The notes under the pieces: generated by a model
Databases searched by the model: none
The model's input: only the letters and a program-made list of their open reading frames with translations
What the model was told of the DNA's origin: nothing
Part shown: piece by piece, positions 34,497 through 42,915 of the stretch
How positions within the stretch are numbered: position 1 is the stretch's first letter
How the letters are laid out: every line of letters begins with the position of its first letter
Assembly: GCF_002119685.1 (NCBI RefSeq)
Contig: NZ_CP021108.1
Coordinates: forward strand, 3,658,001 to 3,722,000
Direction: 5' to 3'
DNA from: Bordetella genomosp. 8
GTDB lineage: Bacteria > Pseudomonadota > Gammaproteobacteria > Burkholderiales > Burkholderiaceae_B
DNA length: 64,000 nucleotides
Translations under genes and position numbers: made by a program

Positions 34497-36068
34497 ATGC
34501 AAAAGAGAAGACTGTCTTTCGGACTTCTGCTGGGTACGGGTTTCGCGGTGGTCGTCCTATTGGGATGCGGAGCGTCCATCCTGGCCAGGCATTACCTGAG
34601 CGCGATCAAGGACGACGTGAACCTCCTGGCCAATGTGCCGATCGACAACCTGATCTATGTGCAGCAGATCAAGGATGGGATCGGCGTTCGTTCGCAGATC
34701 GTGCGCGACCTGCTCCTGGCGAGCGATCCCGACACCTTGGCCAAGATGGAAGGCCGCCAAGCCGACCTGGCTCGCCAGGCCGCAGCCGCCGCCGCGCAAT
34801 TGGCGGACCGGGCGCTCGATACGCAAGCAGCGGAACTGGTGCGGCGGCTGGATTCCGCCCGGCCCGTCTATGACGACTTGCTGGCGAAGGCCATGGTCCA
34901 TGCGGGCAAGCGCGACATCCCCGTCGCCACCGAGGTGCTCCTGAAGGAAATGCCCGCCGCCCAGGCGAACTACCTGAACGTCCTGAACGAAATGGCGGCG
35001 TACCAGCAGGATCAGGCATTGGCCGTGTCGGGTGACGCGGAAACGGTCGTCAGCCTGGCTGTGCGCATCATGACCAGTCTCGCGATATTCGCCGCCGTCT
35101 TCGGCGCCGCGGTCGCGATCGCCATTATCCGCAAGGTCCTGCGCCAACTGGGCGGCGAACCGGCCTACGCTGCCGCGGTGGCGCGGCAGCTCGCCGAAGG
35201 TGATCTTTCACTCGCCATACGTTTGCGCAAGGGTGACGAGTCGAGCCTGCTCGCGCACATCGAATCGATGCGGCACAAGCTGGCTGATATCGTCGATCAA
35301 GTCAGGCGCGGCAGCGAGTCGATCTCCGCCGGCACCGGCCAGCTCGCGGCGGGCAATGCCGATCTCAGCCAGCGGACGGAAGAACAAGCGGCGAACCTGC
35401 AAGAGACGGCTTCCGCGATGGAGCAGATGGCATCGACGGTTCGCCAGAACGCCGATACGGTTCTCATGACGTCTTCCCTGGCGGCACAGGCAAGCGAGGC
35501 GGCCGGCAAAGGCGGAGAGGCAGTGATGGAAGTGGTGCAGACCATGGACGAAATCTCGGCGAGCTCGCGCAAGATCGGCGACATCATCGGCATCATCGAT
35601 TCCATCGCGTTCCAGACCAATATCCTTGCATTGAACGCCGCCGTGGAAGCGGCTCGCGCCGGCGAGCAAGGTCGGGGCTTCGCCGTGGTGGCCAGCGAAG
35701 TGCGCACGCTGGCGCAGCGCTCCGCCCAGGCAGCGCGCGAAATCGCCGGCCTGGTGACGGAAAGCGTGGACAAGGTGCGCAACGGGGGCGAAACCGTCGG
35801 CCGTGCGGGATCGATCATCAGCGACGTGGTACAGCAGGTGCGCCATGTGGCCAGCCTGGTCGGAGAAATCGGTACCGCCACGCGCGAACAGGAGCAAGGC
35901 ATTTCGCAAGTCGGCATCGCGGTCACGCAACTGGATCATGTCACCCAGAGCAACGCCGCGCTCGTCGAACAGTCCGCCGCCGCGGCCGATAGCCTGAACG
36001 CCCAGGCCGCCCAACTCGTCACCCTGGTCGGCGCCTTCCGGCTTCAAGCCCATGAGCGGTACGCGTGA
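34497..36068 (+). CDS. Methyl-accepting chemotaxis protein
   Basis: This 523-residue inner-membrane chemoreceptor has TM1 at residues 8-30, a periplasmic four-helix-bundle ligand domain to about 184, TM2 at about 185-210, and then HAMP ([20 protein letters not shown]). The long coiled-coil signalling domain carries the invariant hairpin tip [20 protein letters not shown] and [12 protein letters not shown]. It would pass ligand binding to CheA/CheW. It lacks a C-terminal CheR-binding pentapeptide. The ATG at 34497 places TM1 directly after a basic start; an upstream ATG pair (34437) is less likely. No che genes are nearby, so it is an orphan receptor. Confidence 0.93.
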   Translation: MQKRRLSFGLLLGTGFAVVVLLGCGASILARHYLSAIKDDVNLLANVPIDNLIYVQQIKDGIGVRSQIVRDLLLASDPDTLAKMEGRQADLARQAAAAAAQLADRALDTQAAELVRRLDSARPVYDDLLAKAMVHAGKRDIPVATEVLLKEMPAAQANYLNVLNEMAAYQQDQALAVSGDAETVVSLAVRIMTSLAIFAAVFGAAVAIAIIRKVLRQLGGEPAYAAAVARQLAEGDLSLAIRLRKGDESSLLAHIESMRHKLADIVDQVRRGSESISAGTGQLAAGNADLSQRTEEQAANLQETASAMEQMASTVRQNADTVLMTSSLAAQASEAAGKGGEAVMEVVQTMDEISASSRKIGDIIGIIDSIAFQTNILALNAAVEAARAGEQGRGFAVVASEVRTLAQRSAQAAREIAGLVTESVDKVRNGGETVGRAGSIISDVVQQVRHVASLVGEIGTATREQEQGISQVGIAVTQLDHVTQSNAALVEQSAAAADSLNAQAAQLVTLVGAFRLQAHERYA

Positions 36069-36104
36069 ACGCGACCGGCTGGCTCGCTCACGCGACCCAT
36101 GGGC

Positions 36105-37073
36105 TCAGGGCCGCAGGATTACCCTGCCGAAAACCTGTCTCGACATCACGTAGGAATGCGCGGCCTGGGCTTCCTGCAGCGGAAAGGTCTTGTCGATCAC
36201 GACCTTCAGTTCCCCTGTCGCGACACGCTCCAACAAGCTCTGCACGCTTGCGTGGACCCGAGCGTGCTCCTTGTCCAGGAGCGAAGGAAAGAACACGCCA
36301 TGCACGCTTTGGTTTCCCCGCCACAAGCTGACCGGATCCAGCTTGTCCTGGTCCCGGCCGGACACGCCGACCGTAACGATGCGCCCCTTGTACGCCAAGG
36401 CCTGGACGCCTCGCACCAAAGTGCTCCCGGCGATGCTGTCCACAATGAGATCCACGCCGCGTCCGCCCGTCAGCCTCGCGACTTCCGCCACGAAATCACT
36501 TTTGACGTAGTTGATGCCGGCCGTCATCCCATAAATCCGCAGGCGTGCGAGCCGTGCGTCATCCGACGCGGTCGTGTACACGGTGGCGCCGGCGCGATGC
36601 GCCAATTGGATGGCAGCCAGCCCCAGCGCACCGGCTCCCGCATGAATCAGCACGGATTGCCCGCTCTTGAGGTTTCCTGCATCGAAGAGGCACTCATGGG
36701 CGGTGCCCCACGCGACGGGCACCGCGGCCGCGACCGCTATATCGAGCGTTTCGGGAATCAACCAAGTGTCCACGGCCGGCGCGGCCACCCTCTGCGCATG
36801 CGATCCCCATGACAGGACCGCCACGACGCGATCCCCCGGCTGACGATCTCGCACGTTCCTGCCCGCCGCCTTGACTATTCCCGCGCACTGATAACCCACG
36901 ATATGCGGAACACGCGCCAGAGGGCGCATTTCCCGATTGATCAGGTCCCCGCCCTCGACGGAGATCGCCTGTATCTCTATCAATACGTCGTCCGGGCCGC
37001 ACGTGGGCTCATCGACCGTTTCATAGCGGAACACATCTGGTGGGCCGTTTTCATAATACACAGCTGCCTTCAT
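36105..37073 (-). CDS. Zinc-independent quinone oxidoreductase (MDR family)
   Basis: This 322-residue medium-chain dehydrogenase of the NADPH:quinone reductase type begins MKAAVYYENGPPDVF and has GDLINREM and GYQCAGIVKAAG in the catalytic domain. The nucleotide-binding loop is VLIHAGAGALGLAAIQLAH, and GRIVTVGVSGRDQ follows. No zinc-binding Cys/His set is present. The ATG at 37073 sits eight bases after GGAG, better than an ATG six bases earlier. It is the last gene of the minus-strand run after the two SnoaL-like genes (23-bp gap). It would reduce quinones or enones with NADPH. Confidence 0.92.
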   Translation of the reverse strand: MKAAVYYENGPPDVFRYETVDEPTCGPDDVLIEIQAISVEGGDLINREMRPLARVPHIVGYQCAGIVKAAGRNVRDRQPGDRVVAVLSWGSHAQRVAAPAVDTWLIPETLDIAVAAAVPVAWGTAHECLFDAGNLKSGQSVLIHAGAGALGLAAIQLAHRAGATVYTTASDDARLARLRIYGMTAGINYVKSDFVAEVARLTGGRGVDLIVDSIAGSTLVRGVQALAYKGRIVTVGVSGRDQDKLDPVSLWRGNQSVHGVFFPSLLDKEHARVHASVQSLLERVATGELKVVIDKTFPLQEAQAAHSYVMSRQVFGRVILRP

Positions 37074-37096
37074 GGACATACTCCTGCGTGCGACGA

Positions 37097-37588
37097 TCAC
37101 TGCGCCGCGATGGGAACGATCGAAGCAATCCGCCAACCAGCCGCGGTTCGTACCGCGACCTCGTAGACCAGGTATGGCGCCGTGCGCGCATCGGCCGCCG
37201 AGCGGCCCAATGTGATTTGCGTGGGCGCGTAGAGCTGGGCGACGTCGCTCGTCAGGGGAATCACGCGCAGCTTGCTCATATCGGGTTCGAACTTCCAAAC
37301 CCCCTTGAAGGTTTCGCGGAAATGGTCGATGAGCGCCGGCTTTCCCCAGAACTGGTATGGCCGGGCGACGAACACCACCGGGTCGCCGAGATCGTTCGGC
37401 CCCGCGAAAACCGCGTCGAATGCCTTCAGGTCGTGCCGGGTCGCCGCTTGCGCCTGGCGCTCGAACACCTGCTGCACTTCCCGCCGATCCGTCTCGGTGA
37501 AAGTCGGGGCAGCGACACCGGCGCCAGACACCAGCAGCGCCGCGCAGGCGAATCCACGGCACAACGTGCCCTTGACTGACATTTTCAT
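37097..37588 (-). CDS. Secreted SnoaL-like (nuclear transport factor 2 fold) protein, paralogue 2
   Basis: This 163-residue protein has a Sec leader (CAALLVSGAGVAA, cleavage near residue 27) and one SnoaL/SgcJ-type domain: EVQQVFERQAQAATRHDLKA helix, AGPNDLGDPVVFVARPYQFW, then an ENxTF-like stretch and a C-terminal strand GWRIASIVPIAAQ. It is the same length as the neighbouring paralogue at 37599 and similar through the core (FVARPYQFWGKPALIDHF versus FVARAYEFWGKKAVMQHF), so the pair arose by tandem duplication. It is exported to the periplasm; no catalytic activity can be assigned. Confidence 0.88.
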   Translation of the reverse strand: MKMSVKGTLCRGFACAALLVSGAGVAAPTFTETDRREVQQVFERQAQAATRHDLKAFDAVFAGPNDLGDPVVFVARPYQFWGKPALIDHFRETFKGVWKFEPDMSKLRVIPLTSDVAQLYAPTQITLGRSAADARTAPYLVYEVAVRTAAGWRIASIVPIAAQ

Positions 37589-37598
37589 CTTGCTTCTC

Positions 37599-38090
37599 CT
37601 ATTGAGCGGGCAGCGGAAGAATCGCCGTGAACCGCCAGCCTCGCGCGGTGCGTACGGCGAACTCGTTGATCAGGTAGGTGGCGGTCACAGGCGCCTGGCC
37701 GGGCGCCCCCAGCGTCACCTTGGTGGGTACGTATATCTGCGTCGTGTCCGCGCCGAGCGGCACGACACGGGCACGCGACATGTCGGGATCGAGCCGCCAT
37801 GTTCCCTTGAACGTCTGTTCAAAATGCTGCATGACGGCCTTTTTGCCCCAGAACTCGTAGGCCCGCGCGACGAAGGACACGGGGGATGACCCATCGTCGG
37901 GACTGTCGGCCAGGACGCCATCCAACTTGGCGATATCGTGCGCGTTCTCCGCCTCGACCTGTCTCAGGAACAGCACTCGTACACCCTCACGATCGGCCGT
38001 CGCCGTATCCCCGGCGTGGACGGCGGCGCCTGCCGACATCGCCGCGACGACCAAACCGAACACGCCCTGCGCAAAAAGCTTTCGCATCAT
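37599..38090 (-). CDS. Secreted SnoaL-like protein, paralogue 1
   Basis: This 163-residue protein has a Sec leader (MMRKLFAQGVFGLVVAAMSA, cleavage after AVHA) and a SnoaL-like cone fold with VEAENAHDIAKLDGVLADSP, PVSFVARAYEFWGKKAVMQHF and the end strand GWRFTAILPLPAQ. It is 10 bp upstream of its paralogue and must be co-transcribed with it. A 16-bp element matching the one before the MarR gene lies 10 bp before its start, so MarR control is likely. Its function is unknown; periplasmic binding of a hydrophobic ligand is one possibility. Confidence 0.88.
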   Translation of the reverse strand: MMRKLFAQGVFGLVVAAMSAGAAVHAGDTATADREGVRVLFLRQVEAENAHDIAKLDGVLADSPDDGSSPVSFVARAYEFWGKKAVMQHFEQTFKGTWRLDPDMSRARVVPLGADTTQIYVPTKVTLGAPGQAPVTATYLINEFAVRTARGWRFTAILPLPAQ

Positions 38091-38099
38091 ACATATAGC

Positions 38100-38115
38100 C
38101 TTATATGCCCATATT
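38100..38115. promoter_or_regulatory. Putative MarR operator before the SnoaL-like genes
   Basis: Read on the minus strand, AATATGGGCATATAAG matches 15 of 16 positions of the element at 38654-38669 before the MarR gene. It sits immediately before the SnoaL-like start. Confidence 0.6.
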
Positions 38116-38176
38116 GGAGGCATCCTGACGACGCGGGCGTGTCATCCGATGCGTTGAACCTGTCTGCTTGGATTCG

Positions 38177-38623
38177 CTACTCGGGGCGTTCGAGATCCAG
38201 GGTGGTCACCCGCTGCATGACCCGGCGCATCGCCAGCGCGTCCTCCTTACCGAACGCCGCTTCGAATCGACGTTGCGCGCCTTCCCAGGCGATCCTGCCG
38301 GCGGCTTCCTTTGCCCGCCCCGCTTCCGTCAAGGTGATTTCCCTTTCTCTGCGGTCATTCTTGCCCACGGCGATACGGATCAGCCCATCGCGTTCGAGTG
38401 GGCGCATGTTATGCCCCATCGTCGCCCTGTCGGTGACCAGGATTTCGGCCAGCTCCGCGATCGTCAGCGCGCCGCGGGTGGCCAGCAGATTCAGGATCGC
38501 GTATTGCGTGATCCGCACGCCGGTCTGCGCCATGCACAAGTCGTAGAACCGTCCCAGATGGCGTGCTGCCTTGCGGATGGCAGTGCTGTTGCACGGCCCT
38601 GGCATGAGGCTGTTCTGGTTCAT
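38177..38623 (-). CDS. MarR-family transcriptional regulator
   Basis: This 148-residue winged-helix protein starts with dimerisation helix IRKAARHLGRFYDLCMAQTG, then the recognition helix (LAEILVTDRATMGHNMRPLE) and wing GLIRIAVGKNDRREREITLT with the D-R-R-x-R motif. The ATG at 38623 is chosen over an upstream frame that lacks MarR similarity. It lies between the SDR/MFS pair and the SnoaL-like pair on the same strand. Matching 16-bp elements occur before this gene and before the SnoaL-like genes. It probably represses both and responds to a phenolic or oxidising ligand. Confidence 0.92.
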   Translation of the reverse strand: MNQNSLMPGPCNSTAIRKAARHLGRFYDLCMAQTGVRITQYAILNLLATRGALTIAELAEILVTDRATMGHNMRPLERDGLIRIAVGKNDRREREITLTEAGRAKEAAGRIAWEGAQRRFEAAFGKEDALAMRRVMQRVTTLDLERPE

Positions 38624-38653
38624 GCGTGAACGTCTCCCGATAAGTAGGGCAAT

Positions 38654-38669
38654 AATAAGGGCATATAAG
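38654..38669. promoter_or_regulatory. Putative MarR operator before the MarR gene
   Basis: AATAAGGGCATATAAG, 31 bp upstream of the MarR start, matches the element before the SnoaL-like genes (opposite orientation) at 15 of 16 positions. Confidence 0.6.
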
Positions 38670-38740
38670 TGCTTTCTGCAAGCGATCGGTAATGCCCCAT
38701 CAGCCAAGCAGCATGTCATCCCACTTGTGCCCTCACCACA

Positions 38741-39598
38741 TCAACGTCGCTGTGGGGTCTGGAAGCTGGGCGCCACGCCACGACCTACCAGGACGAGTAA
38801 CGGCAACGCGACGATGGCGAAGCCGATGGGCGCGAGACCGATCGCGCCGACCTGGAAACGGTCGATCACGCCGCCACCGCCCAGCGTGCCCAACGCGATG
38901 CCCAGGTTGGCGGCGGAGATGTTCATGGTCATCGCGAACGGTGGAGCTGGCTTGCCCGCCAGCGTGACCCGCACCTGCCCCAGCGTCACCAATGCGGTCT
39001 GGCTGACGCTCCAGAGGAACATGGGCACGGCCGCCATCGCCATCGAACCGCCGGCAAGCGCGGCCAGGTTGACGCCGGCGACCAGTACGATGATCGCAAC
39101 GGCCGTCGATCGCAGCACTGCGCGATCCGCATATCGCCCGGCCAAGCTGTTGCCCAGCAGGCCCGCCACGCCGAACAGGAACAGCGTGAACGCGACGCTC
39201 GACGGCGACAGGCCGAAGGTCCGCTCGACCCAGGCGCCCAGGTAGGTATAGGCCGAAAACATCGACGAAAACACCGCCACGGATAACGCGAGATGTGCCA
39301 GGAACAAGGGCTGGCGCAGCAGGCGCAACTGGCCGGCCAACCCAAGGGCATCGGCCTTGGGCACCTTGGGGAACAGCAACGCGATGACAGGCGCCAGCAG
39401 CAATGAAGCCACCGCCAGCACCATGAACGGCATGCGCCAGTTGCCGCCCTGGGCGAGCGGAATGCCCAGGTCCTGTGCGATCAGGGGCAGGAGCCCCACG
39501 ACGATTAGCTCCGCGCCGACGACGATTGTCGTCGTGGGCGCCATCAGCCACAGGGCCTGGACCAGCATCCGCTGGGAACGGTCGCCAGCGCGCGTCAC
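38741..39598 (-). CDS. MFS transporter with in-frame internal deletion (probably non-functional)
   Basis: This 285-residue DHA1-like protein is missing about 110 residues. The first helix (IVVGAELIVVGLLPLIAQDL, ending GIPLAQGG) is joined near 39443 straight to NWRMPFMVLAVASLLLAPVI, which in full-length relatives, such as the protein at 29746, is helix 6. Helices 2-5 with motif A are absent; the second half (helices 7-12) is intact and the frame is kept. Transport is unlikely with about eight helices. The GTG start overlaps the upstream SDR stop (GTGA), so it was translationally coupled. Family members export drugs or sugars. Confidence 0.8.
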   Translation of the reverse strand: MTRAGDRSQRMLVQALWLMAPTTTIVVGAELIVVGLLPLIAQDLGIPLAQGGNWRMPFMVLAVASLLLAPVIALLFPKVPKADALGLAGQLRLLRQPLFLAHLALSVAVFSSMFSAYTYLGAWVERTFGLSPSSVAFTLFLFGVAGLLGNSLAGRYADRAVLRSTAVAIIVLVAGVNLAALAGGSMAMAAVPMFLWSVSQTALVTLGQVRVTLAGKPAPPFAMTMNISAANLGIALGTLGGGGVIDRFQVGAIGLAPIGFAIVALPLLVLVGRGVAPSFQTPQRR

Positions 39599-40335
39599 GC
39601 GTTCGCTCCGCCGTCGACGGTGAAGCCGGTCCCGTTCACCGACCGCGCCTCAGGGCTGGCAATGAAGGCATAGAGCGCGGCGACGTCTTCCACCCGGCCA
39701 TACTCCTTGATCGCCATCCGCTGCCGCTGCGCTTCCGCTTGGGGACCATCGGCCGGATTCATATCGGTATTGGTCGAACCGGGATGGACCAGGTTGACGG
39801 TGATGCCACGCGGGCCGAGATCGCGGGCGGTGCCCTTGGTCCAGGCGATGAGCGCGGCCTTGCTGGCGGAGTACAACGCCTTGCCCGCGTCGGGCACCCG
39901 TTCGGCGAGGTTGCTGCCGGTGGAGATGATGCGGCCGCCCTCGGACATATGCGGCAGCGCCGCCTGCGTCGCCAGGATCACGCCGCGGACGTTCACCGAC
40001 AGGATGGCGTCGATGTCCTCGACGGTCACATCCTCGACCGTGCCGTACCGGATGATGCCGGCATTGTTCACGAGGATGTCCAGGCCGCCGAGTTCGGCGG
40101 CGGCGCGATCGACCGCCTGCTTGATCGACGCCGGGTCCGCCACGTTCATCTGGACGGCGACGGCGCGACCGCCCGTGCCTTCGATTTCCTTGACGATGGC
40201 ATTGGCCGCATCGGCCGAGCGCTCGTAGCCGATGGCCACGGCGGCGCCGTCGGCGGCGAACCGGCGGGCGATGGCGGCACCGATGCCGCGGCTGGCGCCG
40301 GTGATGAAAGCACGTTTACCTTGAAGCGAAGACAT
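39595..40335 (-). CDS. SDR family oxidoreductase (FabG-like)
   Basis: This 246-residue classical SDR has AFITGASRGIGAAIARRF, the NNAG motif (DILVNNAGIIRYG), catalytic Ser in STGSNL and YSASK as the Tyr/Lys pair, and the C-terminal TGFTVDGGANA. The ATG at 40335 is fixed by a strong GGAGGTGAG eight bases upstream, which itself lies inside a longer open frame. It is divergent from a TetR gene and heads the minus-strand run SDR, MFS, MarR, SnoaL-like pair, quinone reductase. The substrate is unknown. Confidence 0.93.
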   Translation of the reverse strand: MSSLQGKRAFITGASRGIGAAIARRFAADGAAVAIGYERSADAANAIVKEIEGTGGRAVAVQMNVADPASIKQAVDRAAAELGGLDILVNNAGIIRYGTVEDVTVEDIDAILSVNVRGVILATQAALPHMSEGGRIISTGSNLAERVPDAGKALYSASKAALIAWTKGTARDLGPRGITVNLVHPGSTNTDMNPADGPQAEAQRQRMAIKEYGRVEDVAALYAFIASPEARSVNGTGFTVDGGANA

Positions 40336-40362
40336 GAGACTCACCTCCATTTTTGAAGTGAT

Positions 40363-40425
40363 CGTTATATAATAGGAAGACCGAATTTCTAGTCAAGCGA
40401 AATCTATATCGTTCACTACATAACG
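40363..40425. promoter_or_regulatory. Possible TetR operator between SDR and TetR genes
   Basis: CGTTATATA (40363-40371) and TACATAACG (40417-40425) form inverted 9-bp arms with one mismatch in the AT-rich divergent gap. The 45-bp spacing is long, so these could be two half-sites or chance. Confidence 0.35.
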
Positions 40426-40435
40426 GAGGATAGCC

Positions 40436-41068
40436 ATGGCCGGCCGAGGTCGCCCAAGGGCATTCGACAGGGAGCAGGCGCTCGACCGCGCCATGGAAAT
40501 CTTTTGGGAGCAAGGGTTCGAGGGCACCTCGATGGTCGACCTCACCAAGGGCATGGGGATAGGCGCGCCCAGCCTGTATGCCGCCTTCGGTTCCAAGGAG
40601 GAGCTGTTTCGGTCAGCAGTGACCCGCTACGTCCAGACCGACGGCGCGGACATCTGGGCGGCGATCAGCCAAGCGGACACCGCCTATGGCGCTATCGAGG
40701 GCTTCCTGATGGAAACAGCGCACAAGTTCAGCCGCCCCGACAAGCCCAGCGGCTGCCTGGTGGTGCTGTCGGCGCTGCATTCGACGGATGGCAACCAGGC
40801 GCTACGGGTGGAACTGACCCGCAAGCGCCTGCAAAACACGGCGGACCTGGCCGCCCGCCTGGCGAAGGGCATCGAAACCGGCGAATTGCCCTCTGGGACC
40901 GACGTCGACAAACTGGCGCGTTTCTACGTCACCGTGCAGCAGGGCATGTCGATACAGGCGCGTGATGGCGCAGATCGGGCAATCCTGGAGGAAATCGCGC
41001 GCTCCGCGCTGGCGGCATGGGGACGCCTGACCGCGACGCCAGCAGGCCGACAGGACGCGCACTCCTGA
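40436..41068 (+). CDS. TetR-family transcriptional regulator
   Basis: This 210-residue protein opens GRGRPRAFDREQALDRAMEI, then has recognition helix GMGIGAPSLYAAFGSKEELF. The C-terminal domain is of the TetR_C_16/YafC-like type found in regulators of SDR genes, with conserved HKFSRPDKPSGCLVV. It is very similar in its first 50 residues to the TetR at 62775, so the two are related modules. It is divergent from the SDR at 39595. A strong hairpin follows the stop. Confidence 0.93.
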   Translation: MAGRGRPRAFDREQALDRAMEIFWEQGFEGTSMVDLTKGMGIGAPSLYAAFGSKEELFRSAVTRYVQTDGADIWAAISQADTAYGAIEGFLMETAHKFSRPDKPSGCLVVLSALHSTDGNQALRVELTRKRLQNTADLAARLAKGIETGELPSGTDVDKLARFYVTVQQGMSIQARDGADRAILEEIARSALAAWGRLTATPAGRQDAHS

Positions 41069-41070
41069 CG

Positions 41071-41102
41071 GCGCGGCGCGCCTGGCAAAAGGCGCGCCGC
41101 GC
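41071..41102. terminator. GC-rich hairpin between convergent genes
   Basis: GCGCGGCGCGCC and GGCGCGCCGCGC make a perfect 12-bp stem around an 8-base loop containing AAAA. It sits exactly between the stops of the TetR (+) and DUF417 (-) genes. No T-run follows, but position and strength suggest a bidirectional terminator. Confidence 0.6.
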
Positions 41103-41105
41103 GGC

Positions 41106-41594
41106 TCACTGCGTCCGCGGCCCCGACCTGGTCCCGGGCAGCGACGCCAGGAACAGGACCAGGCACACGCACAGCAGCACGATGTCCTTATAGAGAAACT
41201 CGCCGGTCAGGTTCCACGCGATCGGGTCCGTGGACAAGCTCCACTTCACCACGCCCGGCGTCGTGAAAAAGAAAGACCAGGTAATGGCGAAAGTGCCTAT
41301 TCCCATCAGGGCGCCCAAGGCCGACAACAAGGGGAAGTACGCGCCCAGGGCCAGCAGCGCCGCCGTCGCCAGCTCGATGGAGCCCAGCAGATACGCTTCC
41401 CCACGTATGCCGAAGACCTGCAGCCAGGAAACGAAGGGGCTGTTCACGATGAACTGGGCGATGCCCTGCGCCGACTGCGGCGTGAACTTCTGGATGCCGA
41501 ACGAGATGAAGATCAGCACCATCACCCAGCGCAGGATCGCCAGGGGCCAGTAGCGGCCCGCGCCTTTCTCTGCGACGTTGAACTCTTTCAGCAT
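41106..41594 (-). CDS. DUF417 (YkgB-like) inner membrane protein
   Basis: This 162-residue protein is consistent with four membrane helices. It opens with the family motif ILRWVMVLIFISFGIQKFTP, followed by PFVSWLQVFGIRGEAYLLGS, the GxxE (Glu in SIELATAALL) and TTPGVVKWS near the third helix. DUF417 proteins resemble DoxX-like membrane proteins and have been linked to oxidant response, but the biochemical role is unknown. The ATG at 41594 has CGGAG upstream; the longer open frame before it has no similarity. It is transcribed alone toward the hairpin. Confidence 0.88.
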   Translation of the reverse strand: MLKEFNVAEKGAGRYWPLAILRWVMVLIFISFGIQKFTPQSAQGIAQFIVNSPFVSWLQVFGIRGEAYLLGSIELATAALLALGAYFPLLSALGALMGIGTFAITWSFFFTTPGVVKWSLSTDPIAWNLTGEFLYKDIVLLCVCLVLFLASLPGTRSGPRTQ

Positions 41595-41952
41595 ATGGGT
41601 CTCCGGGAGGTTGAATGGGTCGTACCACCCTTTCTTCGTTCCCGGAGGCGCCGCGGTTACGTCCACAGATGCAACAGTTGTCGCCAGTGATCCTGAACGA
41701 CAACGATATGTCGATCCCGCCCCCTGTCGGCGCGCTGAACGAATATCCATCCCGCCTGAGGTCAGGCCACTCCCATGCGGCGTCAAATACGCCCTTTTCC
41801 GTCACGCTGTTCGAGGACCTCGGCCTGGGCTATTCTTACGCGGAAGCCGATCAGTGCCGCTTGGCGCGCACGCACGACGTCCTGGTCATCGTCCATTCGA
41901 TTCGTGAACGTTCTTCCCGTCGCCAATCGCACACCTTGCGGAGCTCCCGTCC
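41595..41952. other. Non-coding gap of 358 bp
   Basis: This region lies between the divergent DUF417 and dehydrogenase genes. Open frames here have no motif or ribosome-binding site that I trust. It should contain both promoters, but none is convincing by eye. Confidence 0.5.
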
Positions 41953-42858
41953 ATGAATAAATCCATCGGATTCATCGGCCTGGGTGTCATGGGAACGCCC
42001 ATGGCGGTCAATCTGGCCAGGAGCGGCGCCCCGCTCACCGTCTGGAGTCGCTCCCCCGACCAGTACGACACCCTGCGCGCCGCCGGCGCCACGGTCGCCG
42101 AAAGCGTGGATGCGCTGTTCTCCAAATGCGACATCGTCATCCTGATGCTGGCGCACGAAGCGGCCATCGATGAAGTCCTTGCCCGGCGGACGCCGCGGTT
42201 CGAACAACGTGTGGCCGGCCGGCTGATCGTCAACATGAGCACGACCTCGCCCGGCTACTCGCGCTCCCTGGGTGACGATATCGCGGCCAGCCAGGGCGAC
42301 TACGTGGAGGCGCCCGTCTCGGGATCCCGCAAGCCCGCCGAAGACGCGCAGCTCGTCGTCATGCTGGCGGGGCCGCCGGAGCACGTCGAGACGGTCCGCG
42401 AGCTGGTCCGACCGATGTGCCGCGAGACCATCACTTGCGGCAAGGTCCCGGGCGCCCTGACGATGAAACTCGCGGTGAATCTCTTCCTGATCACCATGGT
42501 CACCGGCTTGACCGAGGCCACGCATTTCGCGCAGCGCCATGGCATCGATCTCGCGCAATTCGCGCAGGCCCTGAACGCCGGGCCGATGGCCAGCAACGTC
42601 TCGCGCGTCAAGATCGACAAGCTCGTCACGCAGGATTTCTCGGTCCAGGCCGCCATCACCGACGTCCTGAAGAACAGCCGCCTGGTGGCGGAGGCGGCGC
42701 GCGACGTCGGCATTGCCTCGCCCTTGCTGGACGTTTGTCATGCGCTCTATGGGGAAACCGAAGCGCTGGGGCATGGCGCGATCGACATGGTGGCGGTCAT
42801 CCACGCCATCGAACAGCGGACCGCCGGGCTCGACCGTTCGGCGCCGGCTGGGCAGTGA
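41953..42858 (+). CDS. NAD(P)-dependent beta-hydroxyacid dehydrogenase (3-hydroxyisobutyrate dehydrogenase-like)
   Basis: This 301-residue protein has the N-terminal Rossmann loop [20 protein letters not shown], substrate-binding [20 protein letters not shown] and the catalytic Lys in [20 protein letters not shown]. The C-terminal helical domain follows, as in the HIBADH/GLYR family. The members oxidise beta-hydroxyacids or reduce imines and semialdehydes. It stands alone on its strand, convergent with a TetR gene. The exact acid cannot be told from the sequence. Confidence 0.92.
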   Translation: MNKSIGFIGLGVMGTPMAVNLARSGAPLTVWSRSPDQYDTLRAAGATVAESVDALFSKCDIVILMLAHEAAIDEVLARRTPRFEQRVAGRLIVNMSTTSPGYSRSLGDDIAASQGDYVEAPVSGSRKPAEDAQLVVMLAGPPEHVETVRELVRPMCRETITCGKVPGALTMKLAVNLFLITMVTGLTEATHFAQRHGIDLAQFAQALNAGPMASNVSRVKIDKLVTQDFSVQAAITDVLKNSRLVAEAARDVGIASPLLDVCHALYGETEALGHGAIDMVAVIHAIEQRTAGLDRSAPAGQ

Positions 42859-42915
42859 TCGCTTCCGCCTTTCTGGTCGCGCTCGCCGCCTGGGCACGAC
42901 CGCCACGTCCCGGCC

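Noticed and set aside
41071..41102. Possible attachment site or IS end
   Set aside because: The perfect inverted repeat sits exactly between two convergent stops and has a small loop, which fits a terminator hairpin better.
41615..41953. Short plus-strand open frames between the DUF417 and dehydrogenase genes
   Set aside because: No ribosome-binding site, no hydrophobic pattern or motif; treated as non-coding.
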